Below are positions 47,299 to 58,544 of a stretch of 64,000 nucleotides of DNA, one piece after another. The stretch spans positions 125,578,522 through 125,642,521 of the forward strand of contig NC_089490.1 of assembly GCF_036850765.1 (NCBI RefSeq), given 5' to 3'. The notes beneath the pieces are model-generated. The model saw only the letters and a list, made by a program, of their open reading frames with translations. It was not told where the DNA came from and searched no databases. Source of the stretch: Saccopteryx bilineata. Taxonomy: Eukaryota; Chordata; Mammalia; Chiroptera; Emballonuridae. The translations under genes and the position numbers were made by a program. Numbering within the stretch: position 1 is the stretch's first letter; each line of letters starts with the position of its first letter.

Positions 47299-47592
47299 CT
47301 CTACAGGATAAAAATCTATTGAAACTCAGCACCTCAAAAATTTATACACTAAACACATCCTAAAACACCTAATGAAATCTGAATTAGGCACATTCTGAGC
47401 CTCAAATTAGAATAAATATATAGGTTCCTGGGCCATCTGTTCCTTAATTAATCTTACTTGCTTTAGTAATACATATTTGAAGTGTCAACTTTTTAAAAAG
47501 TTAAACATTTAAGTGAATATTCAAACTTTTTTAAAAAACTTTTTTATTGAATTTATTGGGGTGATATTGGTCCCCCCAATAAAACTACATAG

Positions 47593-47928
47593 GCAGTGGT
47601 AGAGTGTCGGCCTGGTGTGCAGGAGTCCTGGGTTTGATTCTTGGCCAGGGCACACAGGAGAAGCGCCCATCTGCTTCTCCACCCCCTCCTTCCTCTCTGT
47701 CTCTCTCTTCCTCTCCCACAGCCAAGGCTCCATTGGAGCAAAGTTGGCCCAGGCGCCTCTGCATCAGGCGCTAGAATGGCCCTGGTTGCAACAGAGTAAT
47801 GCCCCAGATGGGCAGAGCATCGCCCCCTGGTGGGCATGTCGGGTGGATCTCAATCGGGCTCATGCAGGAGTCTGACTGCCTCCCCGTTTCCAACTTCAGA
47901 AAAATACAAAACAAACAAACAAACAAAA
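47593..47928 (+). mobile_element. Type C tRNA-derived SINE, 5'-truncated
   Basis: Lacks about the first 20 bases and begins 'gcagtggtagagtgtcgg'. Perfect 12-bp duplication aaaactacatag at 47581-47592 and 47929-47940. Confidence 0.93.
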
Positions 47929-47960
47929 AAAACTACATAGGCTTCAGGTGTACTATTTTA

Positions 47961-48206
47961 CACTGCTCACAAAAATTAGGGGATCAGAGAACATGCAGAT
48001 ACTCCAGTGCTTTCTGCCTTTTGTGTAGTGCATTTTCACCGATGAAATAAAAGTTAGTTTTGCATCTAATTTGCATAATTAAACAATTTTCTTTGACTTG
48101 TTTGCTTTTCTGATGTTCTTGTTTAATTAAAAAATAAATCAAATGCTTCTCTTTTTATCGCTTCATATTTATTTTGAAATATCCCCTAATATTTGTGAGC
48201 AGTATG
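47961..48206. mobile_element. Tc1/mariner-like MITE
   Basis: About 246 bp with inverted ends: 'actgctcacaaaaattaggg' at the left, and its reverse complement with one change at the right ('cccctaatatttgtgagcag', 48184-48202). TA at 47959-47960 and 48207-48208 is the probable target duplication. No coding capacity. Confidence 0.75.
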
Positions 48207-48540
48207 TAATACATCATCTGTATCTTGTACTGTGTGTTTGCCACTCGTAGTCAAGTCTCCTTCCACCACCATTTATCCCCCCTTTATGCTCATCTACCTT
48301 TCCTACTCTCTTTTCCTTTGTAATTACCAAATTACTAATATTCAAACTTTCTTAACTTGTTATTTCTAAGGATTTCACAGCATCTCCAGTAAGATTGCCA
48401 GTAAAGTCAGTGAACAATTCTTTTGCTTTATGGCTTATTCAGAAGGTAGTTCTGAGACTGGTTTGGACCTGAGCTGAATCACTGATCAATAATTTATCAA
48501 GTCACAAACCACAATTCACTAAATCAGTGTTTTTCTTTTC

Positions 48541-48911
48541 TTTCTTTTTTTTTTTAAATTTTAATGAGAGGAGGAGATGCAAAAACAGACTCCTGCATAT
48601 GCCCGACTGGTATCCACCAGGCAAGCCCACTAGGAGGCAATGTTGTGCCCATCTGGGGCCCTTGCCCTGCTGCAACTAGAGCCATTTTTCAGCACCTGAG
48701 GTGGAAGCCATGTAGCCATCCTCAACACCAGGAACCAACTTGCTCTAATTGAGCCTTGGCTATAAGAGAGGAGAAGAGAGAGAGAGAGAAGTGAGAGGGG
48801 AAAGGGTGGAGAAGCAGATGGGCACTTCTCCTATGTGCCCTCACCAAGAATCAAACCTAGGACATCCACACACCTGGCTGATGCTCTACCACTGAGCCAA
48901 CTGGCCAGGGC
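48541..48911 (-). mobile_element. Type C tRNA-derived SINE, diverged
   Basis: Reverse copy, head at right 'ccaactggccagggcc', more diverged than the 52250 copy. Similar flanks 'cagtgttttt' (from 48525) and 'cagtattttt' (from 48912). Confidence 0.85.
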
Positions 48912-49429
48912 CAGTATTTTTTTTCTTTTTGAGTCATCCATGTAATCCTGGTTTCTAGCCCTTTCCTATTACATTAAATTATGAAAGCACCATCAGAAGT
49001 ATTCTATTTCCTGCCCCAGAAGCAGACTCACAGGCCTCTGAAATTAATACACTAAATGTGTTTTCTGTGTTCTTTCACACCCTTCCACACCCCCCACTCT
49101 TTTCTTTCAGTGGTTAGGAAGTGTTCTCTTTCAACATTGGGCAGGTAAGAAAAGTATAAGTGCATGATAGCACAAATAATTGGCCAAGAGCATGAATAAC
49201 TCCCACTTCACATAAGGTGGTGAATACTTCTTAAAAGTCTCATGTAGATTGGGCTGAGTGCAGGAAATTGGGTAGCAAGGAAAATTGTAGCAACATTATA
49301 AAGAGGCTGAAATTATAGTTTGTGACCTTCATAAACTGGAAACATGCCTGGAAAGAACACTAGATCAATGTGAAAAGGGAGATATTACATTGAGGCAATC
49401 TCCAGTGAGAAGTAATGAACAAGATGAAG
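48912..49429. other. No feature recognised
   Basis: Unassigned. Confidence 0.45.
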
Positions 49430-50015
49430 TCAGTGCTGTTCCCACAACTCCAAACCCATCCCTGGCCACATGGTCTTTGCACTCAATGTTCCTTCAGTTT
49501 GGAATTTTCTCACAGTTCTTCACACTTTAGGTGCCTCTCTGCTCAGATGTCACCTTAGCAGGAGGATTTCACTCTATCTGAAATAGCACCCCTACCTGAC
49601 CTGTGATGGGAGAGTGGATAAAGCATCAACTTTGAATGCGAGGTCACTGGTTTGAAACTCTAGGCTTGCCTGGTCAAGGCACATATGGGAGTTGATGCTT
49701 CTTGCTCTTCCCCCTTCTCTCTCTCACACACTCTCTCTCTCCCCTCTCTCTAAAAATGAATAAATAAAATCTTTAAAAAATAAAATAAAATAGTACCTCT
49801 GCTTTTTGTTTCATATCGTTTTATTTTTCTTCACAAGAGCTACCACCACCTGACGTATTATATGTTTGTTTGATATTGTTTGTCTTGCTTCATTTGTAAG
49901 TTCCTGAGAGTAGGGACTTAATTATTTACTGCTGTATCTCAGGGCCTAGACAGTTCCTGGTACATAATATGACACAATAAATATTTGTTGAATAAATGAA
50001 TGATGGGTGAATGTA
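49430..50015 (+). mobile_element. L2 LINE 3' end
   Basis: Forward L2: 'aactccaaacccatccctgg', 'gctcagatgtcaccttagc', then after a SINE 'tgctgtatctcagggcctag' and 'aaatatttgttgaataaatg', the standard L2 3' end. Non-coding part only. Confidence 0.8.
49594..49787 (+). mobile_element. Type B tRNA-derived SINE
   Basis: Inserted in the L2 fragment; duplication aaatagcacccct (49581-49593) and aaatagtacctct (49788-49800). Confidence 0.9.
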
Positions 50016-51119
50016 TAAATGCTATGTCATCTCAAAGTGGGAGAGGAGACCAGTGGTACTAACTAGGTGAATAAGAAGTATCTGATGGACTGTTGTTTGT
50101 GCTGGGCCTGCGGAGTGTGTTTTATGTGTAGGGCCAATGAGCAGATCTGCGTGCTTGTTTTTCAGGACTCAAGTGAGATACCATCTTCTCAAGCAAGTCC
50201 TATGGGTTCTCCAGACTGGATGAGTTGCCCCTGCTTTTGTGTCCCATAATTCTCCATGTTCTCTTCTATGGGAGAATTCAATCCAGTGCCTCTGATCTGT
50301 CTACTTGTCTGGCTACTTCAGTAGAATGTCAGCTCTGGGATGACAGAGGCATTGTCTTATTCATAAACAACCATAACATAGAGCCAGCTACCCCATCAAT
50401 TCTTGTTGATTATATGATTTCATGAACTAAGCAGAAAGCTCACATAAAGGAGTGAAAGGCAGGTATGGACCAAATCAAGGGCCTGAACCAGGCTGATGGC
50501 AATGGAAATGGTCATGAAGAAACAGAGGTAGCCAATAACAGGTGTTAAGAGCAGCCATAAGTGACTGGCTGTATAGTTTAAGCTTTGGTGACTATAAAAA
50601 GTAGTGCTGTCATTCTAACCCATGTTTCATATCTTAAGGTTTTGAAGAAAACTATATTTGGCAAACTATTCACTGTAAGGACCCAATTTCATCATTTTAG
50701 CTCTACTCAAAGATAAAATCTCAAAGGTCAGAATTCATGTATATAACCTATATCCTAATATTAAGCTTTTAGACAAAACTTAATTTTAGACAAAAATTTT
50801 AAGATTGAATTTATTTTCTGATTGCTGCCAGTTATCTGTGAAAAGAAATAAATTTGTTGGAGATGAAGATAAAGATAATGAAATATTACATTTCAGCAAA
50901 TTTCTTTGAAAGTATCATAGAATTCAGGGCTTCAAGTAACCTCAAGCAGAAAGTCTCCCTTTTCTAAATCCCCTACTCACATTCCTATTTAAGGCAATAC
51001 CCACCATTGGTGCTTTGAATATCACGCTACTCCCTCCCAAGGATTTCCCTCCATCATCAGTTTCCTACACTATAGTATGTGTTTCTCTATGTGCTTAATA
51101 CTTGTTTTCTCACTGAGGA
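50016..51119. other. No feature recognised
   Basis: Unassigned. Frames at 50067-50425 lack recognisable domains. Confidence 0.45.
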
Positions 51120-51275
51120 CTTCTCATTAGAAAATAAGTTCCTTGAGACAAGAAGTCTGTGTGTTTGATTTAACACTATTCCCAGCACCTAGATTAGTTA
51201 ACTGCAACTAATTTTTGTGGTCCAACTAATTTGTATGTTGCTCAATAAACAGTACTTTCCTTTAACTTTGTTTAG
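51120..51275 (+). mobile_element. L2/MIR-like 3' fragment
   Basis: 'ataagttccttgagacaag', 'cccagcacctaga' and 'gctcaataaacagt' match the 3' consensus shared by L2/MIR. Confidence 0.55.
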
Positions 51276-52237
51276 CATTTATTTGAGAATAATTTCTGTT
51301 TATAGATACTTTCTTATAAGCAAAACACAGATACAAATCTATTTGGTAGGAAAAAAACCTTTATTTTGTTGATTTTGAAGATCAGTAGCACCTTGATGTG
51401 TTTATGTTTTCAAAACAAAAACATGTGTTTTTCTGTTGTATTTTACAAGACTTTATTTAGCTTAGTAAATCCAAAATACCAATTAAATTAATGAGCTTGT
51501 GTTATGAACACAGCAGAGATAAAGTGTTTTCCTCTCAGGGAGCTTACAATATAGTAAGAGAACTACATTTGCATGTGCAAGGATCCTGATCATACTTTGA
51601 TTTATAAAAGGGAAGATTTGAAATCATCCAAATGTCTTTACAAAAATATTAGTCAAATAAATTGTAGTTGGTAAAAAATGTTATTTATTGAAGCATTTCA
51701 GTAATATCAAAGGAACCCAAATTTACTCATCAATCTAGGCTCTTTAAATAAACTAAAGTCACACTAACAAAATGATTACTATGCAACTGGGGTCACAAAT
51801 GTTAAGAAAGATATATTAAATGAGAAAAACAATGCCTATAATATGTGCATACTATACCATCTTATAGCTAAGAAAGAGAGATGATACAAACACACACACA
51901 CACACACCATACACACCTGCTTTATTTTTAAAATGTTAAGATAAGTCAAAAGCTTGTACAAATGGTTACCTTTAAGCAAGAATGGGTATTGGGTAAGTAA
52001 ATAAGGATACAAGTGAGATTTTTCAAAAAATTTTGCATATTTTACTTTAAAAATATAGACATGCTTTGTAATATCCTAAAAAATTAAAACTTAAAATCAA
52101 TCCCCAAAATAAGAAAGCTAAAATAGAAGAATTTTTTCTTCAAAAACAGTAATTGTACTATTTATCCCTGGTGGAATACATTCTAAAGACAAAAGAAATG
52201 CAAAAGTGTCTTCTCAGTAATAAAAACTCTTCTCAAT
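51276..52237. other. No gene; short (CA)n
   Basis: Unassigned AT-rich DNA with (CA)n at 51889-51908. Confidence 0.5.
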
Positions 52238-52249
52238 AAACAAGTTATT

Positions 52250-52621
52250 GGCCCTGGCCGGTTGGCTCAGGGGTAGAGAATCGGCCTGGCGTGCAGAAGT
52301 CCCAGGTTCGATTCCTGGCCAGGGCACACAGGAGAAGCGCCCATCTGCTTCTCCACCCCTCCCTCTCTCCTTCCTCTCTGTCTCTCTCTTCCCCTCCCGC
52401 AGTGAGGCTCCATTGGAGCAAGGATGGCCCGGGCACTGGGGATGGCTCCTTGGCCTCTGCCCCAGGCTCTGGAGTGGCTCTGGTCACAACAGAGCAACGC
52501 CCCGGAGGGGCAGAGCATCGCCCCCTGGTGGGCGTGCTGGGTGGATCCTGGTTGGGCGCATGCGGGAGTCTGTCTGTCTCTCCCCGTTTCCAGCTTCAGA
52601 AAAATAAATAAATAAATAAAT
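52250..52621 (+). mobile_element. Type C tRNA-derived SINE, full length
   Basis: Best-preserved type C copy. The first 75 bases keep a tRNA shape: acceptor arms gccctgg (52251-52257) and ccagggc (52319-52325) pair fully, and the T arm ccagg/cctgg encloses ttcgatt. A-box 'tggctcaggggta' and B-box 'ggttcgattcc' (52305-52315) are present. Perfect 12-bp duplication aaacaagttatt at 52238-52249 and 52622-52633; (AAAT)n tail. Confidence 0.95.
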
Positions 52622-52633
52622 AAACAAGTTATT

Positions 52634-53994
52634 ATTAATATATTGTCCTTCTAGAACTACTATAAGATAAAACAAATAAATAATTATTTCATTTAGAAAC
52701 CAAGGTTTTCAACAAAAGAGGAAAAGGATACCAATATAAATCAAATAAGTAAAAATCCTGAAACGAAAATATGAACTGGAAATATTAGTATGAACTTCTC
52801 AGCTCTTTTTCTAGCATTTACTACTGAAAATGTCTCAGTATTTACAGATGAATAAAATGATGCTTGAGATTTACTCCAAAATAATCCAGCACAGCAGAAA
52901 GGACTTGGGGGGGGGATGGAATGGACAGGCCATGTGCTGACAGTTTTTGATGTTGGGGGATGGGTACTTGGAGGTTCATAACAGCATTGGCCTACTGATT
53001 TTATATGTTTGACAATTTCTGTTATAAACATTTTAAAACATTGTTTGATATCTTTATTTTATTTTCATACCATTCTTTCTGGAAAACTATAACATGACTT
53101 ATTGAAATAGAGAACTATGAATATTCTTTAAGGACAGTCTAAAATAATAATAAATTCCATACATATTAAATCTCCACTTTTCATCAGTTATTTAAAAAGA
53201 AGATTATTTCACACATCAACTGACATAAAATATTAGTATAATGGAGCCGTGAGTAGAAGGTTTTGATTTCATATAAAGGAAATGTAAATGCAAGTTAGAA
53301 AAAAAATATGGATTTAAAAGAAAAAGAAACATAGATTCTTTTGAGATTAGTTTTCCCCTAAGGTAACATTCTATTAATTTGATCCTCAGTAAGACTGAGG
53401 TATATTTTCCAATTTGCCAAACATCTGTCACTGTATAGTAACTATAATTTTGATTTTTTTTTTCTGTGCAATCAAAACAATAAAACATCTTTCTCTAGAC
53501 TGAAATCAATCTCCCAAATCCTGTTAACCTTGTTTTCTACAATGAGCCTGTCATCCATCCTGGGCCTAAGCTGACAATGCTCCAGCAGCTTGGCCACTGA
53601 CCAGCAACAGATTGACATCCCCATCTTGAATCACTAATATATCTCAATTGTCTTAGGTAGCTGAAAGATTAAAATCCTTCAAGAGAATGAATGCACTACA
53701 GCAACTGGGTTTACTGACAACAAACTACACAGTTCTGCATTTCTAGTAAGCAGAAAAAGAAAGAAAACACTTAACAAATAAAAGATAAAGTAGGAGTAGT
53801 ATGTCACCATGAAGAAAATATATGAGTTTAGAGTATTACCTAAAAATTGCATATCATGTATAAATATAAACAAAGGCAGAGTTATTAATTTTTCAAATAT
53901 GTGTAAACACATGTGCATGTGTTATCATAATAAAGGCAGCATCATAGAATCTCTGAGAGTTTGGTAAGATTCTGCTGAAAACCTTTGCTGCTTT
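52634..53994. other. No feature recognised
   Basis: Unassigned AT-rich DNA with a G-run near 52908-52916. No gene support. Confidence 0.5.
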
Positions 53995-54189
53995 ACTGGC
54001 AACACAGGTCTAGAGATCTGACTACTTGGGTTCAATTACCAATTCGCCATGAACTGTGTGGCTTGAAGTATATTATCCATCCTCTTGGTACTTCAATCTT
54101 ATCACCTTTGCAATGCATTTATTTATCCTTGAGATGTAATAGTGGCACCTTCTTTCCAGGTTATCATGAAGATTTGATGTAATATTTAA
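53995..54189 (+). mobile_element. MIR SINE
   Basis: Forward MIR: 'gatctgactacttgggttca', then 'ccatgaactgtgtggcttg' and 'cttatcacctttgcaatgc'. Confidence 0.7.
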
Positions 54190-54720
54190 TGAATATTAAC
54201 ATATCTGTGGTACATTTACACAATGAAATATTATTCTGCCATAAAAAGACTGTAATTTTATCTTTTGAAACAGCATGGATGCACCTGGAGAATGTTATGC
54301 TAAGTGAAATAGTCAGTCAGAGAAAAATGAGTACCATATTATTTCATTTATATGTAGATACTAAACCGAACAAAATTAGCTAACAAACAAAATAAAAACA
54401 GACTCATAGATATAGAAAACAGATGGACAGATATTAGATGGAAGAGGGAATAGGGGATTGGGTGGAAAAGGTGAAGGGATTAAGAAAAAAAAAACCTCAT
54501 AAACACAGACAACAGTATGGTGATTGCCAGAGGCAAAAGGGGGTGGGGAGGTCAGGAGGGGAGAGGGAGATGGATGGTGATGGGAGATGGAGACTTGACA
54601 TTGGGTGGTGAGCACATAATACCATATACAGATGGGGTATTATAGAATTGCACACTTGAAACCTATAAAATTGTATAACCAAATGTCACCCCTATACTTC
54701 AATAAAAAATTTTTAAAAGA
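54190..54720 (+). mobile_element. L1 3' end, older subfamily
   Basis: Forward L1: ORF2 end ('acagcatggatgcacctgg', 'ctaagtgaaatagtcagtc'), then a G-rich 3' UTR (54536-54569) and 'cttcaataaaaaatttttaa' tail. It is unlike L1-B/C/E at the 3' UTR, so belongs to an older group. The frame is full of stops. Confidence 0.85.
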
Positions 54721-55477
54721 AACATAAACTAAGTAAAAGAACAAAGGCTGACAATTTTGAGAGCATCACATGAATCATTCTATGACTATGAACCATCATT
54801 AACATATTTCAGTTTAAATTGTACACAGAAATTCTTAGGAAACTTGAAACAAAAGAAGAAATAAAATGAAACGTTAAAATCTCTAGAGAGACTGTAAATG
54901 GCTCTGGAGTGGGAGGAGAGGAAAGATTTATGCAATTTTGGGGGCTTAGGAATGAGCCACAGTGTTTTGGCAGCAGTACACTCAAAGTCAGTAATCTATA
55001 ATAAGTGAGAGCCACTATACCAAAATGATTCCTCGAAGAAATCCACTCTGAATTCGGTAAGGGAAGCATTCCTATCCATATCAAGAATTATGCATTTAAT
55101 GATGATCTTTTTTATTTTGCTGTTTCACAGGTTATGGGTCAATGCATGCACACTGATTTGTGTTTTGAGAAATTGCTGGTTATCTCTTTCATAATAGCAA
55201 ATACAAAGACAATGCAATCAGCACTAAAAATCCAGTCTTTCTGTCTGACCTGGAATTGTCTGTTGGAAGCTGACTAATGGGTCTCACGCTATGCTCTGTA
55301 TAATAGCCAGAGCCTGCTAAAACACTCAAACACTCGCCTCTGCATTGTGGCTGACCCATCTCTTCAACAGTTGATTTTTAACAGATTTTTAATTGTGCAA
55401 CATCTCTTGTACATGCAGTCCCTTGCTAGTGATATGGGAATTGCTCTTATCTTCTTAATTTATTTTTTTATTTTAGG
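54721..55477. other. Unassigned; candidate splice acceptor and small ORF
   Basis: No repeat recognised. A pyrimidine-rich tract ending 'tgtttcacag' at 55130 is followed by an open frame of 47 codons (55134-55277). See findings; support is weak. Confidence 0.3.
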
Positions 55478-55812
55478 GAAATGATAGTCAGGGAGGCAGA
55501 GAGACAGACTCCTGCATGCACCCTGATGGGTATCTACCCAGCAAGGCCCCTACCAGCAATGCTGGGCCCATCTGGGGCTGCTGCTCTGTTGCTCGGCAAC
55601 TGAGCCATCTCAGTGCCTGAGGAGAGGCCATGGAGCCATCCTCAGCACCTTGGGCCAACTTGCTCAAACCATTCGAGCCATGGCTGTGGTAGGGGAAGAG
55701 AGAGAGACAGACAAGGAGGAGGGGGAAGGGTGGAGAAGCAGATGGACACTTTTCCTGTGTGCCTTGACTGGGAATCAAATCTGGGACTTTCATATTCTCG
55801 GCCAACGTTCTT
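55478..55812 (-). mobile_element. Type C tRNA-derived SINE, strongly diverged
   Basis: Reverse copy with 'gcatgcaccctgatgggtat', 'gcccatctggggctgctg' and 'gtggagaagcagatgg'. The tRNA-like head at the right is eroded. No clear duplication. Confidence 0.82.
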
Positions 55813-56601
55813 ATACTTCATATTAGTTAAGTACTTACCAAATCAGTGTGTCCACTTTGGGTCATCAATCTTTTAAAAGAATGTGGAGAAACTGGAACAG
55901 ATGCAGAGAAGAAGATCACAAATGTACAAACGTCACCAAAAATAAAAATAAAAAAGAATTGAAACTGTTTATCTTTAAGAATATCAAGGATGACTTGGTC
56001 CTTTTTCACCCCTACTACACAGATTTACACATACACTCACATATACACACATGCACACAAGCATGAACACATATCATATGGTCAATGATGCAGCCAAATT
56101 TGTTTTCTACTATACTTCTATACTTCTATCTAGAGAGTGGTGCGTGACCCACTGTGCTGGTAAAGTCCAAGAATATAAGTAAGACCTCAGTCCTTTTAAC
56201 CTCCATTCTGCTTCTGTGTATGTTTACTAAGGTATGTTATAATAAGAAGATTATGAGAAGTAGCTATGGTTTAGAACTATTCAAACCAGTATGAAAATTA
56301 TTTCCAGAAAATAATTTTCTGGAATGTACAATATAACACTGGGTAGAGAGCTACGTAGTAACTGCCAGTCCACTTGTGCCAAACACAGTGCAGTTTCAAG
56401 CACTATTAAAAACAAGACAAAACCGTGCATATTCTTTTGCTTCATATACACATACAAAACCTATTTGGGATCTTAGTTTTCAAATATTCCCCAGATGGCT
56501 TGGCAAAGAAGTATATTCAAGAAAAGATTAGCACAAGTAAGAACAGATGTTAACAGTAAGTTAGGATTGTCCTATTTGTCAAATAAAAACACAAAATGCT
56601 C
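55813..56601. other. No gene; 23-bp palindrome
   Basis: Unassigned. A perfect inverted repeat with 11-bp arms sits at 56302-56324. Confidence 0.5.
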
Positions 56602-56605
56602 ATTT

Positions 56606-56719
56606 AACTTTGAGTTTCAGATAAAAAATAATAATTTTTTAGTATAAGTATGTCCCAAATATTGCATGTATATTCATACTTAAAAATTATTCATCATTTA
56701 TCTGAAACTCAAGTGTAAC
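56606..56719. repeat. Imperfect inverted repeat, possible foldback transposon
   Basis: Arms 56606-56652 and 56675-56719 are near reverse complements (shared 'gagtttcagataaa', 'aataattttt', 'aagtatg') around a spacer of about 22 bases. Similar palindromic sequence occurs as an old repeat in mammals; I do not name the family. Confidence 0.7.
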
Positions 56720-57339
56720 TGGGAGTCCTGTATTCTGTCTGGCACTTCTACAGTAAATGAATACAGATAGGGGTAGATAAGTGTTCATTGTTCATTACTT
56801 AATTTTTCTGTGAGTTTGAAAACTTTTTAAATGAAAATATTGAGAGCTTTTTATATCCCGTATTTATTTACTTAATCATACTGTCAGTCTTCTTCATATT
56901 AATTATAAATGTTGCCATGTAGAAAAGGAAAACAATTTACAAAGACAATGGGATCTGAGTAGGAAGGATGGACTGGCAAGAGGACTCAGCCAGAGCAAGT
57001 GGTCTGACTTGGGAAGGCACTTTGTCTCCATGCAGTTAAGATTCTTCTTCCCTGTCCAGAGACTGCAGGGCAGCTTGAGAGTACTGGGAAGAGAAATGCC
57101 TCTATACCCCACCAGACTAAAAGATGACCAGTGGTCTGGCCTGGGGACATATCTTCACCCTTTCAGGCAGCACCAACAGGGACAAGTGAGAACTTCATCA
57201 ACACCAGGTAAACCAAGAAGACAAAGATCAGGCTCTGGAAAGTAAGCTGCCAATGGAATCACAACACAGAAAAGTAGGCCGAAAGGTTTAGTGCTAACCC
57301 TAAACCTACTAAAATAAAGATGTAAATAGAACCTGGAAT
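56720..57339. other. No feature recognised
   Basis: Unassigned, may contain further 5' L1M sequence near the right end. Confidence 0.4.
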
Positions 57340-57600
57340 CTTTTAACATAGCAGACAAAATGTCCAGGATACAATAAAAAAAAAAAAATCAACTGTCATA
57401 CCAAAAAACAAGAAAATCACAACTTGAAAGAGAAAAAACAATTGATCAATACCAACATTGACATGAATCAGATATAAGAATTATGTGAAAAGGCTTTAAA
57501 GTGGCCATAATAAAAATGCTTCCACAATCAAGTGCAAATTCTCCTAAAAAAAATGAAACAATAGAAAAATCTCAGCAAAGAGATGTCAATTCTCTTTAGA
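57340..57600 (+). mobile_element. Old L1M fragment (5' UTR/ORF1 start)
   Basis: 'aaaatgtccaggatacaat', 'aagaaaatcacaacttgaa', 'atgaatcagatataagaat' and 'aaaatctcagcaaagagatg' match the ORF1 N-terminal region of ancient L1M elements, forward strand. No open frame. Confidence 0.65.
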
Positions 57601-58229
57601 AATGTATTCAGTGTGTTATTACACTGAATAGTATTATTCTAGTAAATAATTTATAGTTCTTCAAAGCAAAGCCTTTGAAGTAAATGTAAGAGCAGTAAAT
57701 ACAGCAAAGTAATGTGATCTAACCACTTCATCAAGTGCATCCAATGTCCAGAATAAAAGAAATGATGCTTGAAAGGTCAAGCAAGGCATACAGCTATCTG
57801 GGCTTGTTTGGAATTTTTATTTTTAGAGCACTAGTGTTAGAAACAGAGGAGTAACTTCAAAGTTACACTAATCTAAGCTACTCAATTCCTACTTGCCTTA
57901 AGGCCATTGCCAAGAATTTAGCAAAAAGATCAAATGTCAGAAGTCTCTAACACACCAAAAAAGCTAGGCTTTCCAAGTGTTGCTCTACAATGGGAACTGA
58001 AGCATTGCAGAGATATATAAATGATTCCCTGAGCTATTTTTTGTTTTTGCCAGCTTTTGCTTAGTAGAAGTGAAATGCTGCAAAGGCAACATAGACACAG
58101 TCTCTAGCAGACATGTATTAAGAAAGTTGAACCAAACTGCAATTAGCCAATAGAAGCACATGGTATGATTAAGACAACTATTTCCACCTTGGAAAATTTT
58201 CCAGTCCTAATAGATGTTACATTAGCAAT
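57601..58229. other. No feature recognised
   Basis: Unassigned. Confidence 0.45.
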
Positions 58230-58415
58230 AATTCTAGCAGAGGTTTATTAAGCACTTTCCTGGGTACCAGACACTGTGATATGCTGTTATCTCAGTGTTA
58301 TCTCATTTAACGTACATAGCAATTCTCATGATATTATTATCCCCATTTTATACATGAGGCCACACAGCTTGTCTAATAAAACTCAGCTCCTTGTTGAATC
58401 CAAATCTCTGCTCAC
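58230..58415 (-). mobile_element. MIR SINE
   Basis: Reverse MIR: 'tttattaagcactttcctgg', 'taccagacactgtga', 'attattatccccattttata'. Confidence 0.75.
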
Positions 58416-58544
58416 TCAGTTTCTGCATACATTCAGCTGAGCAAGATCACATTTGAAATTCATGACAGTGAGCCTTTAGGGATTTCTTACAGCTGCCAGC
58501 ATTCTCACTTCATTTCCTTTGGTCACTAACTTCTACACGTGTAG

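Larger units (their letters stand above)
47522..48330 (-). mobile_element. L1 3' UTR fragment, twice interrupted
   Basis: Reverse L1 3' end ('ttttattgaatttattgggg' ... 'aataaaactacatag' ... 'gcttcaggtgtac' ... 'taatacatcatctgtatc'). A type C SINE (47593-47928) and a mariner-like MITE (47961-48206) interrupt it; removal of both rejoins the L1 sequence. The right limit is approximate. Confidence 0.8.

Noticed and set aside
52251..52325. A functional tRNA gene
   Set aside because: The cloverleaf is the head of a SINE; the anticodon arm is degenerate and the unit continues into SINE body with target duplications.
52248..52607. 119-codon forward frame and overlapping frames
   Set aside because: Sense and antisense readings of a type C SINE, not a gene.
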